From positions 124,001 to 188,000 of the forward strand of contig DASVRI010000005.1 in NCBI GenBank assembly GCA_036388675.1: a stretch of 64,000 bases of DNA, in the 5' to 3' direction. The DNA is from DASVUS01 sp036388675 (lineage in GTDB: Bacteria > Armatimonadota > Abditibacteriia > Abditibacteriales > Abditibacteriaceae). The position numbers and the translations under genes were made by a program. The notes below the pieces were generated by a model that was given only the letters and a program-made list of their open reading frames with translations, was not told the origin of the DNA and did no database searches. Below, one piece after another: positions 1-8,172 of this stretch. How positions within the stretch are numbered: position 1 is the stretch's first letter; each line of letters opens with the position of its first letter.

Positions 1-227
1 AATTTCAGCGGCACTTCGGTCCAGTTTCCGTCAGCGGCCCGCTTGAAGAAGAGGCTGCTGCCATCCTGCAACTGGTTTCCAGGGTTGCCCGCACCCTGAA
101 ACTGATTGCCGCTAAAGATGGTGACATCCATGCCCGGCACAAGTGCTCCGACGGGGTCACGCATGCCGGATCGTCCGCGCGGTTGCGGGCTATCGGGAAT
201 GTGCCAGGCGTTGCCAAGGTTTGGCAT
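1..227 (-). CDS. Partial CDS at left edge, unrecognised
   Basis: The gene runs off the left edge and only its first 75 codons are present. On the minus strand a GAGAGGAG ribosome site sits 5 bases before the ATG at 227, and the frame stays open to base 3. The N-terminus (MPNLGNAWHIPDSPQPRGRS) is rich in Gly, Pro and Asn and has no signal peptide or membrane segment. I do not recognise the family. It lies downstream of the DyP peroxidase gene on the same strand after a 367-base gap, so it may have its own promoter. Confidence 0.6.
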   Translation of the reverse strand, partial: MPNLGNAWHIPDSPQPRGRSGMRDPVGALVPGMDVTIFSGNQFQGAGNPGNQLQDGSSLFFKRAADGNWTEVPLK

Positions 228-594
228 CCCTACTCCTCTCTTTCAAACAGAGTAACCGTTCGACCGCCTCTACTAATCAGCCCGAGGGCCTATTAGTGAT
301 AGCTTGAGTTCAGAAAGATGCCGTCAGCAGACCTAAACCCTGCTCTGATTGTTGGCTCTCCTTGTAGAGCCAGATTGGCTAGTGCGCTGTATTCACCAGT
401 GCGCTGTATTCACCAGTGCCTGGGGCATGCTCCTTTCGAGTCAAAGCCAGCGGCACACCAAAAGTCGGGTCAGTATCAAAAGACAGGTAATCATCGAAGG
501 CACATTGCCCCAGAGGTTTCTACGTGTGCCTCTAGGGCAGTGTGCCTCCGTGGGTGTTTTTCTTGGCGCTGACTCTGGGCTCTGCTGAACGCAC
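228..594. other. Intergenic gap with a 17-bp tandem duplication
   Basis: No gene is convincing here. Bases 381-397 and 398-414 are a perfect head-to-tail duplication of a 17-bp unit (AGTGCGCTGTATTCACC), and the start of a third copy follows. The gap must hold the end of the DyP transcript and the promoter of the partial gene at the left edge, but no clear terminator or promoter box is visible. Confidence 0.5.
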
Positions 595-2238
595 TTACTC
601 TGCTGTCTTGTTCGGCAGAAGGCGGCGTTCATTCTCCGCGCTGTCCGCCTTGACATAGTCATTGTCATCGCCAAATGAAAGTAGGAACGGAATACTTGGT
701 GTAAAAAAGAACTCGCCTCCCCGCATCTTGACGAACCCTCCGAAGGAGAAGGGCTGCTTATTGTCTGAGGCATCATAGACCGGGGGCCATTGTTGAGGCA
801 CCGCAGCGAGATTCCCCTGCCCGATGATGGGATCAAGGCCGGTTGCAGGCGCAGGAAAGTTGGGGTTATTGGCCCAAGATGCTTGCATGAAGCCGAATTG
901 ATCGGGAATGCTCGCCTGGTAGCACTGGAACAACAGCCCGACCTGCCCTTTCACGGGTGGCTTGAGCGTGCCGTCCTTCTGGAGTTCCGGCGGAATGAGC
1001 GACCCATTTGGATTCAGCGCGCGCTCGCCGTAGGTAATACCGCGACGAGTGATGCGTCGCCCCTTCTCCACTTGATCCACATCTTCCGGTATGGGGACAT
1101 TGAGTGCGGGTAGCGTTACGCGCCGCGTGTCGCCTCGCGGGTTTGTTTTGCGGATGTGGCCCTGAAAGGGACAGCGCATGGCCGCGATCTCAGTGACCTG
1201 GCCCGCCTGATCCTGCGTAATGCGCACGTCATCGCGATAGTCGAAGTCGTTGAAATCGCGGAACTGCTCCGCCTGCTCGGATCCGGCGGTTTCAGTCGGC
1301 ACTCCGTTTTCAAACCGGCCAACTACGAGGGCTCCCGCCCGCTCCTCTTTAAATATGGGCAACCCGTTCTTCTTCGTGAAGTCTTCGAGCAGTTCCGCCA
1401 ATTTTGCTTCCTGCCGTTTAAATCCGAGAACATCCTGCTCCAGCTTACGGAAAACGAAATACGAGCCGAAACTTTCTGGTGTTGGTGCAAAAGGGTCGGG
1501 AACCAAAACCAGTGACAGCGCGGCGGATGGATCCCATTCAGAAGTGCCGAAATGGCTTCTCTCCGCTTCAACATCCTCCACAAAAAACAGCGGTTGGCTG
1601 ATGCCGTCACGATAGCCAAAGTGTTCCAGGGGCTGATTGTTCTCGTCACGCAAGCCAATACCATCCACCTGCACACAATCAGATAAAACTTTTCTTTGGG
1701 CCAGGTCATCGACAACCCGACCGAGCACATCCTTCAATCGATTAGGATCCTCATCGGCCAAAAGGACCAAAGCATGAACTTCCTTCCCGCTACCGTTAAT
1801 GTCCCAATCCTTGGCATCCGAGTCTTTTAGGTCCTGCTGGGTTTGCTCGTCCTTGATGCCTCTGCTAAAGAGAACATTTGAGGTCAAGCTTGGGTTGCGC
1901 TTCTCCACAAAAGCCGTGAGATCCTTGCCCAGATACTCATACCCTTTGGCGCTTAGCGACAATCCCGCGAAAATGCGGCCGGACAGTCCATTGGCTTTAA
2001 ACTCCGCGCTTTCATGCATCTGGCGTAAAGCCGACGTCACGTAGCGACGACTGAAAGTGCCTATCCAATCCTCGACGGCACCTTGAACACCCGGCGCGAA
2101 GGTCAGGAACAAGTTCACGGTGTAGTTGCGCCCGTGAGACTTCAAAATGTTGCCCTGCAACTGGGCGAGTAATCTGGCGTAACGGCGGTCGGTTGGGTCA
2201 ATGGGGCCAGCGACAGTATCCAGATCTAATAACATCAT
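595..2238 (-). CDS. DyP-type heme peroxidase
   Basis: Dye-decolorizing peroxidase of 547 aa, which uses peroxide to oxidise bulky substrates through a heme. The family hallmark GXXDG is present as GYRDGISQP with catalytic Asp211. The proximal heme His is His361 in GHIRKTNPR, and a distal Arg follows in RRGITYG (Arg398/399). The length is on the long side, as in the fungal-like DyP group. There is no obvious signal peptide, so it is probably cytoplasmic or exported by another route. The start has a good ribosome site (AAGGAGAACTTGA before ATGATG). It is downstream of the FAD oxidase gene, 75 bases away, and may be cotranscribed; such an oxidase could supply hydrogen peroxide, which is inference. 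Confidence 0.9.
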   Translation of the reverse strand: MMLLDLDTVAGPIDPTDRRYARLLAQLQGNILKSHGRNYTVNLFLTFAPGVQGAVEDWIGTFSRRYVTSALRQMHESAEFKANGLSGRIFAGLSLSAKGYEYLGKDLTAFVEKRNPSLTSNVLFSRGIKDEQTQQDLKDSDAKDWDINGSGKEVHALVLLADEDPNRLKDVLGRVVDDLAQRKVLSDCVQVDGIGLRDENNQPLEHFGYRDGISQPLFFVEDVEAERSHFGTSEWDPSAALSLVLVPDPFAPTPESFGSYFVFRKLEQDVLGFKRQEAKLAELLEDFTKKNGLPIFKEERAGALVVGRFENGVPTETAGSEQAEQFRDFNDFDYRDDVRITQDQAGQVTEIAAMRCPFQGHIRKTNPRGDTRRVTLPALNVPIPEDVDQVEKGRRITRRGITYGERALNPNGSLIPPELQKDGTLKPPVKGQVGLLFQCYQASIPDQFGFMQASWANNPNFPAPATGLDPIIGQGNLAAVPQQWPPVYDASDNKQPFSFGGFVKMRGGEFFFTPSIPFLLSFGDDNDYVKADSAENERRLLPNKTAE

Positions 2239-2313
2239 TCAAGTTCTCCTTGGTTAAATCCTCAATAGGATCTTTCATGTAGACATGACTTCGTGCTTCC
2301 AGCAGCTATCCCA

Positions 2314-3699
2314 TCATAGACAAGGGGGAATACTTTGTGGAAAATTGAACACGTTGTCGGGATCATAACGCGCTTTTACCTGCACCAAACGCTCTAAGTT
2401 GGTGCCGAAATAGGCACGCAGCGGCTTATCGAGTTGGTCATCCGCATAGTTGACGTAAGCTCCCCAAGCGTGTGGCAACAGCGTGTCACGCATTTGCCTG
2501 ACCCAGCCGATGGTCGGTTCCGCGTCCTGGGGCGCAGTCCAATAACCGTCATATTGCACGATGAACTTTACGTCGCGGTAAGCAACCGCTGTCGCATCGG
2601 GCGCAACACGGCTTGGCGCACCACCTCCACCAAGCAGTTGCACCATGGACGCCTGGCTGGGCGGCGCCGACAGAGGAGGCACCGCTTCGAGAAACTGTCG
2701 CAGTGTCGTAATGGCTTCCATGCTAAACGGCTCGAACGCAACGGAGGACGTGCTCTTGAATATCTGCTCATCACTGTGTTCCCGTACGGCCCATTGCGGA
2801 TTCGCTGGATCAACACCGAAAAACATGCGCGCTGCGGCAATGTGGGGCGCAACTTGAATGGAAACGGAAATCGGAAGCGTTCGGCTCAGCATCGGTTGGA
2901 GCAGGCTGTAAACACGAGGTAAATCGTGCTCGTCGGCTGTGTACTGGCCCAGTAGGGTGATTGTTCTGTCGACTTTGAGGCTAAGAAGCGAGCTAATGCC
3001 ATCATCTACCTCGGGTGCCCAATGTTGCCACAGGTCAACGACGGTATCGAATTCGTCCCAGCGATAACCGATGTTGAAAGCAGCAACCAGCGAGGCGGGC
3101 CGTACTTTGAAAGTGAACGCGGTGACAATGCCAAAATTGCCGCCGCCGCCACCTTTGCAAGCCCAGAACAAGTCGGGGTTTTCGCTATCATTGGCGTTGA
3201 TGATTTTGCCATCGGCATCAACCATTTCCACGTTGAGCAGATGATCGCAGGTCATGCCAAATTTACGCGAGTTGATGCCGAAGCCGCCGCCCAGGGTCAG
3301 CCCAGCCAGGCCGACACTTGGGCCGGTCGCCAGCGGCAGCGTGACTCCGCAGTCCCACAACAATTCGGATAGTTCCAACATGTTGAGGCCGGAGCCGACG
3401 GTGGCGACACTTTTTTGCGCGTTGACCTGTACCATTTCCATGTCGTTGACATCAATGATGAGGCCGCCCTCAGCCAGCGACGAGTACCCCTGATAATTAT
3501 GCCGACCACAGCGGCTCCGGAACGGCACCTTGTTTTCACGTGCCCACGTGACGGCATGAGCCACATCATGCTTGTCTTGACAAAAGACGACGGTGTTTGG
3601 CCCGCCGGCGTCATAGTCGAAGCGCGAGTTGAAGCCTCGCCTCGCTCCTTCCCAGCCCGGATCGCCACGCTGCACCACGCGGCCTGTCAACTCGGTCAT
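2314..3699 (-). CDS. Berberine-bridge-like FAD-dependent oxidoreductase
   Basis: 461-aa flavoprotein with an N-terminal FAD_binding_4 (PCMH) domain and a C-terminal BBE domain. The motif RCGRHNYQGYS holds the His expected to carry covalent FAD. The Gly-rich stretch GLAGLTLGGGFGINSRKFG and the C-terminal YDPDNVFNFPQSI are typical of the family, which oxidises alcohols, sugars or alkaloid-type substrates and makes hydrogen peroxide. I chose the ATG at 3699 because GAGGAGG lies 6 bases upstream; the frame is open 43 codons further but that part has no family similarity. A 23-bp direct repeat lies just upstream (3711-3761). The neighbour downstream is a DyP peroxidase, a possible user of the peroxide. 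Confidence 0.9.
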   Translation of the reverse strand: MTELTGRVVQRGDPGWEGARRGFNSRFDYDAGGPNTVVFCQDKHDVAHAVTWARENKVPFRSRCGRHNYQGYSSLAEGGLIIDVNDMEMVQVNAQKSVATVGSGLNMLELSELLWDCGVTLPLATGPSVGLAGLTLGGGFGINSRKFGMTCDHLLNVEMVDADGKIINANDSENPDLFWACKGGGGGNFGIVTAFTFKVRPASLVAAFNIGYRWDEFDTVVDLWQHWAPEVDDGISSLLSLKVDRTITLLGQYTADEHDLPRVYSLLQPMLSRTLPISVSIQVAPHIAAARMFFGVDPANPQWAVREHSDEQIFKSTSSVAFEPFSMEAITTLRQFLEAVPPLSAPPSQASMVQLLGGGGAPSRVAPDATAVAYRDVKFIVQYDGYWTAPQDAEPTIGWVRQMRDTLLPHAWGAYVNYADDQLDKPLRAYFGTNLERLVQVKARYDPDNVFNFPQSIPPCL

Positions 3700-3710
3700 A
3701 ATATCGCCTC

Positions 3711-3761
3711 CTCTGCTTTTCCAGAGTCCTGCCACTTGCTCTGCTTTTCCAGAGTCCTGCC
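3711..3761. repeat. Two 23-bp direct repeats, 28-bp period
   Basis: CTCTGCTTTTCCAGAGTCCT plus GCC occurs at 3711-3733 and again at 3739-3761 without mismatch, separated by 5 bases. It lies between the FAD oxidase start codon and the metallophosphoesterase stop codon. Each copy contains CTCTG-N5-CAGAG, an inverted 5-mer, so a regulatory site is possible, but it may also be one of the many short duplications in this window. Confidence 0.7.
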
Positions 3762-3794
3762 GTCGGGTGAATTTATGCTGTCCAGACAACACTT

Positions 3795-5141
3795 TCAGAC
3801 CAAATCGAGTCGTCCGCCTTGTTGCCACTGATGTGGGCCTGTCACTCCGCCATCTGGCTTGATAACCCAGTAAGTTTGGTTTCCAGTATTACCCGACCAA
3901 CTTCCCGCATTGATATATTCCCACCCGTCAGGATACGAATGCCTTTCATCGAGATGAGTATGGCCCAGGATAATCGTCGTAATGTTCAGATCGGGCCGTC
4001 GCGCACTCAGGCGGCGATGGGCACGGCGCGCGGCGTGGCGATAACGGTAGCGCACGATGGCCGGGCCCAGTTCCAACAGCCCGCGCTTCCATGTGGCAAG
4101 AACGTTCGCTATACCGTCTGATTCGCCGCCCATCTGCAGTCCAGTCGGACGTGACTCGTCTTTGAGCGGTCCGGCCATGCCGCACTTGCCGCCGCGCTGC
4201 AGGCCGCGAAACATGTCGCGCTCACGCCGTTGCAGCCCGCCACGCAGCAAATCGAATACAGCATAACGCATGTAAAGCCACAACAGCGGGTCATGCAGAT
4301 GGCCATGTTCGATGTACACAGCTTGCCGCTTTCCTTGCTTTTCTTTGTGACGCGGCCCCAGGATGAAAGCGGACGGATTCCAGATCGCCTGCGCTGGCAA
4401 GCCGAGTAAGTCGGGCCGGAAGAAGCGCAAGCCGCTAATTCCAATGTCGTGATTGCCGGTTAAGTAATAGGCATGCAACGGCGGCTGCCGGTCGTATCCG
4501 GTGGCATCGCGTAAAGCCACAAAAATCCGATCCAGATGTTTAGGTAAAACGCCCTGCCACTTTTCCTCGTCTTTGGTCACACCAGTTTGCTGGTGGGCGG
4601 CAGTGCGACACAATTCGATTTTCAAGTCCTCTTCGATATCGAGCGTGACCGGTTCATCCTTTCCCTCATGAATAGGATGAAGCGGCAGATCGAGCAAGTC
4701 ACCGTTCAGGTATATTTCCGTCACCTGAGGTGTCTCACGCACACAGCGCAAAAAATTCAGAAAAGCGTCTGTGCGTTCGGGATGCTTTTCCTGCCAGGAG
4801 TCGATATGCAGATCCGAGACTAAAATGCGGTAACCGGGAATGCGGTAATTAGGCGCGGAGTATCTATCGCCTTGCTCTTTGCCGGAAGCGGATTCAGCAG
4901 ATGACGACTGGAATTCTGCTTCCCTCGAAGTCGGTTCGGCCATGGTATCCGTCACGTTTTTCCTACGACGCCAAGGGTCAAGGACTCGCTCCTCGAACAG
5001 TTCCTGTAGCGGGCCGCCCAGAAAAACCCAGCCGAATACGTAAACGGCGAAGGTGACCCCAGCTCCGACAACGCCACCCAAGCCCCAACCCATGTATTTT
5101 TGCGCGTCCGGCACGGAATTTTGATGAGCATCTGCTACCAT
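3795..5141 (-). CDS. Membrane-anchored metallophosphoesterase
   Basis: 448-aa calcineurin-like phosphoesterase. All metal-binding blocks are visible in order: SDLHID, GDLLDL, GNHD, an EHGHLHDP histidine block and GHTH, then INAGSW near the C-terminus. A glycine-rich hydrophobic segment near the N-terminus (about residues 15-40, GGVVGAGVTFAVYVFG) probably anchors it in the membrane with the catalytic domain behind it. Substrate unknown; members of the superfamily cleave phosphomono- and diesters. I chose the ATG at 5141 because AAGAAGAGG lies at good spacing; an upstream ATG adds 11 codons. Two small membrane proteins are encoded just upstream on the same strand. Confidence 0.85.
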   Translation of the reverse strand: MVADAHQNSVPDAQKYMGWGLGGVVGAGVTFAVYVFGWVFLGGPLQELFEERVLDPWRRRKNVTDTMAEPTSREAEFQSSSAESASGKEQGDRYSAPNYRIPGYRILVSDLHIDSWQEKHPERTDAFLNFLRCVRETPQVTEIYLNGDLLDLPLHPIHEGKDEPVTLDIEEDLKIELCRTAAHQQTGVTKDEEKWQGVLPKHLDRIFVALRDATGYDRQPPLHAYYLTGNHDIGISGLRFFRPDLLGLPAQAIWNPSAFILGPRHKEKQGKRQAVYIEHGHLHDPLLWLYMRYAVFDLLRGGLQRRERDMFRGLQRGGKCGMAGPLKDESRPTGLQMGGESDGIANVLATWKRGLLELGPAIVRYRYRHAARRAHRRLSARRPDLNITTIILGHTHLDERHSYPDGWEYINAGSWSGNTGNQTYWVIKPDGGVTGPHQWQQGGRLDLV

Positions 5142-5261
5142 GCACGCACCTCTTCTTCTGGTCTCAGCAGGCATCTACTGCGCTACTAAAAACATAGACT
5201 GTGTTACTAATGTAAACGGCTCGTTTGCACCGACGGCCCAATGTAACGACCACTCAGTTCT

Positions 5262-5552
5262 TCAACCGCTTTGCAGCTTGTCCCATTGCTCCACTGCCCA
5301 GTTAAGTGCCGTCGCTGCTACGATAAAACCTGTACCCAGACCTATGCCGGAGCCGATTCTCCTGCCGAAACTTGCCATGTCGTCGGTATTTGCGTAACAT
5401 ATGCCGGTCCAGCGGCAGAGCCGCTCGCTTGAAGTTGCGTCCCCACTGCCTGGCAGCCCTGCCCCGGCAACCGTCAGCCCGATTCCGATACCGACTCCCA
5501 GCACCACGGCCCCAATGAAACCTGCTCCAAACCCTTCCGCCGCTTCTTCCAT
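5262..5552 (-). CDS. Small glycine-rich membrane protein
   Basis: 96-aa protein of unknown family. It has two hydrophobic glycine-rich stretches, one near the N-terminus (GFGAGFIGAVVLGVGIGIG) and one near the C-terminus (GSGIGLGTGFIVAATALNWA), and a cysteine pair (CRWTGIC) between them. The start at 5552 is chosen because GAAGGGGG lies 7-8 bases upstream; the frame is open 15 codons further. It sits between a similar small membrane protein and the metallophosphoesterase, probably in one transcription unit. Confidence 0.6.
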   Translation of the reverse strand: MEEAAEGFGAGFIGAVVLGVGIGIGLTVAGAGLPGSGDATSSERLCRWTGICYANTDDMASFGRRIGSGIGLGTGFIVAATALNWAVEQWDKLQSG

Positions 5553-5642
5553 GCCGCACGCCCCCTTCGTAGAGTAGACGCACGTGCATCTACTCACCGA
5601 CCCGCCCCTGTTCGCGCAACTGCCGCTATTCGCACAGCGCCG

Positions 5643-5876
5643 CTACTCGCGCAGACGGCGTTCTTCCACAATGTCACCGGTTCGATGCATCAGTCCGATA
5701 CTCCAGATGATGCCCAAAGCCCCGCCGATGCCGTAGGCTATACCCTCCCAGAAGCGGCACTTGAATTGATACAGCACGCGACTTTCCAGCGACACACGAG
5801 CCAGTAACCGCGTCAGCAGAAAGCCAGTTGCTGCCCCGGCAACTGCAGCTTTCCGGCGTAATGACCATAATCCCAT
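5643..5876 (-). CDS. Small membrane protein, unknown
   Basis: 77-aa protein with a strong ribosome site (AAAGGAGATGGGCA before ATG). It has two hydrophobic segments (about residues 10-25 and 45-62) separated by a basic stretch. The Gly-rich second segment (GIAYGIGGALGIIWSIGL) resembles those of the next small gene. No family recognised. It is the first gene of the group leading into the metallophosphoesterase. Confidence 0.6.
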   Translation of the reverse strand: MGLWSLRRKAAVAGAATGFLLTRLLARVSLESRVLYQFKCRFWEGIAYGIGGALGIIWSIGLMHRTGDIVEERRLRE

Positions 5877-6009
5877 TGCCCATCTCCTTTATGAATTTGC
5901 GGGATCAACGTTGAAACATGCGACCCACGATCAAAGCTCGCGACTCACGCTACTACTCAGCACCCCGATGCAGGGATAAAAGAAGAAATGGTAAACAATG
6001 GTGTCCTGA

Positions 6010-7827
6010 TCAAAGAGTTTTCATGTACTCAACAATGGCCCTTTTCTGGTCATCCGGAAGATCAGTCCCGTATAGATGCCCGCTGTGTCCTGTATTGTGG
6101 TTGCCTGGTAAAGTGGTATTAAACACAAATCCACTGCTGACATTAGTGTCCAAGCCAACGTCAACCGGATCGAACTTGGGACTGCCCACATAGAACTTTG
6201 TCTTGCGATCCTCTTCCGACAACATTAATTCCCAAAGACTGACAACAGAACCGTTATGAAGATACGGTGCAGTCGCCCATATGCCATCCAAGGGACGTGC
6301 CTTATAGGCTGGAGCCGTCATTTGTAGACGTAAGCGTTTCGCTCCGAACGTTTCAAGACTAAAAAGAAGGTTGCGCAAGAGAGCAGTTTGCTTGATCGTT
6401 CGCGCTTCTTTAGGAATAGCACCAACCGACAGAGCAGATCGTAAGGACGGGCGGTCGTCAGGAACCGTATCATGAGGTGTAGGTGGGGGACCGATACGAG
6501 GATAAAGAATGGCACCCGCAACAGTGTTGATGAGCAGTTTGGACCCACTGTCTTGCAGTCTTAAATCAGGGCCGATCAGCATGTAAAGTGGAGTCCCGGC
6601 AAGTCGTCCAGTGTTAACCGTTCGCTGTCGTGCATTCAAGACCATGTCTGGATCTGTCCTTACCTGATCAAGTGGGTCCATAAACACCTTGACCCGTGTT
6701 GGATGAGCAGAGTCAAACGGCTTGTGGCACTGCGCTGCGCAATATTGCGCATAAAGCGGTTCTCCCTTGTTTACCAGCGTGGGATTGGGCTGTCCCAAAT
6801 ATTGGCTTGGCCACTTGGGCGCACGTAACGACTTAATTTTATGTTCTAACGCAATCAGGTTTGACCGATCGACACTCGTTGGATAGTAATGTCTCCAGGG
6901 GGTGGGTTTGTCGAGCTTCAACGTGGCAAAGACACCGAGCACTTCCCCAACATTGCGAGCCAATCGCTCTAGCACATTTTCGTTAGGCGCTGAGCCATCC
7001 CATTGCACCTTATCGTGATAGGCAATGCCCCATAAAAAGGGATAGCTCACGGGAGCATTCGCCGTCTTATAGTTTGAAGTTACACCAAGATCATAGGTTG
7101 CCACCCGATTAAAAATCATGCCGAAGGCATCGGCGCGAGCAAAGCCCCACTGATTGTCTAGAGGCAAACTTTTCTCAAGGAAAGTATTAAACCGGTCCGT
7201 ATAGGCACTCAACTTAGTGCGCAGCTGAGTTCGCTTTATTGGCGTATTGCCGCCACCTAAGACTTCTTGAGCAAACCGTTCAAATTTATCATCATCTGTT
7301 CTGGTGGCCTGCAGAGCGTCGCGCAGTTCTGTGAGGAACGCATAGAGGTCTCCTCGTGTCGGCGCACCGTCAATCTGCATTAAAGTCTCTTTATACTCGA
7401 GCTGGCCGGTATGACAGGCAGCGCATGTCATACCAATGTATTTATGCCCTCCTCTTTGGTCAGCGACAAACCCGACGGGCAAGCTATCAGGATTATATTT
7501 GTTCTTGGGGTTTGGCAAGTAGCCGAAGCGCTTTAATCGGTCCGCGATGAACCGCTCCTGGCTATGCGGCCTTTCCAGTGCCATAAACCATGAGTAATCT
7601 AGTAATTCAGATCCTTGTGTAGTGCGATAGAACCACTGCCAATCATCTTTCTTCCAATTCTGTGATGCCAAATGAATGGGTTCATAGACGTTTCGGGAGG
7701 CTGATTCAGCTTTTGACCTAAAGTGCACAAACACCATCGAAACGGCCAGACACCCACCGGTAGCGGCAACTTTTAACCTCGTTGCTCTCTTTGCTTTAAC
7801 GCGCGTCCTGCTGCCTTTTGTCTCCAT
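6010..7827 (-). CDS. RoxA-like diheme cytochrome c (peroxidase superfamily)
   Basis: 605-aa exported cytochrome related to the diheme cytochrome c peroxidase / RoxA rubber-oxygenase group. An N-terminal basic and hydrophobic stretch (VAATGGCLAVSMVFVHF) acts as signal. The first heme motif is canonical (CAACH); the second is CAAQCH, that is CX3CH, which is unusual. The C-terminal YLHNGSVVSLWELML block is typical of the group. It probably acts outside the cytoplasmic membrane in electron transfer or oxygen/peroxide chemistry; substrate unknown. I chose the ATG at 7827 because GGGGAGG lies 9-10 bases before it; a TTG three codons earlier is too close to the ribosome site. Confidence 0.8.
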   Translation of the reverse strand: METKGSRTRVKAKRATRLKVAATGGCLAVSMVFVHFRSKAESASRNVYEPIHLASQNWKKDDWQWFYRTTQGSELLDYSWFMALERPHSQERFIADRLKRFGYLPNPKNKYNPDSLPVGFVADQRGGHKYIGMTCAACHTGQLEYKETLMQIDGAPTRGDLYAFLTELRDALQATRTDDDKFERFAQEVLGGGNTPIKRTQLRTKLSAYTDRFNTFLEKSLPLDNQWGFARADAFGMIFNRVATYDLGVTSNYKTANAPVSYPFLWGIAYHDKVQWDGSAPNENVLERLARNVGEVLGVFATLKLDKPTPWRHYYPTSVDRSNLIALEHKIKSLRAPKWPSQYLGQPNPTLVNKGEPLYAQYCAAQCHKPFDSAHPTRVKVFMDPLDQVRTDPDMVLNARQRTVNTGRLAGTPLYMLIGPDLRLQDSGSKLLINTVAGAILYPRIGPPPTPHDTVPDDRPSLRSALSVGAIPKEARTIKQTALLRNLLFSLETFGAKRLRLQMTAPAYKARPLDGIWATAPYLHNGSVVSLWELMLSEEDRKTKFYVGSPKFDPVDVGLDTNVSSGFVFNTTLPGNHNTGHSGHLYGTDLPDDQKRAIVEYMKTL

Positions 7828-8172
7828 GGCACACAACCTCCCCTAAAGCAAGTACTCAACTGCCTTTACTGCTGCATTACTACTGCATGGGACTTGTCTA
7901 TGCACAGGGTTTGTCTATGCATGAGGTTTGTCAGCCACTCTCCCTTAGGCTCTTGCAGCCGGAAATGCAACACACGCACAACGCAATGGCGTGCAGTGGC
8001 ACGTAATAGCGACGTGACCACTGCACTGGCGGGACATGGGTGTGGACGCTGCACAGAAAATCACGATGGCACGTAGCCCATTCCATGTCATCCAAAGTAA
8101 ACACTCTGCAGCAAGTGATCAGCAGAACAGTTCCAGATACAACAGTTCTAGCCTCGCAAGTGGCTACGCTTA

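Noticed and set aside
3764..3780. GGTGAATTTATGCTGTC upstream of the FAD oxidase as a fifth CRP-type site
   Set aside because: Only one half-site matches; the second arm lacks TCAC.
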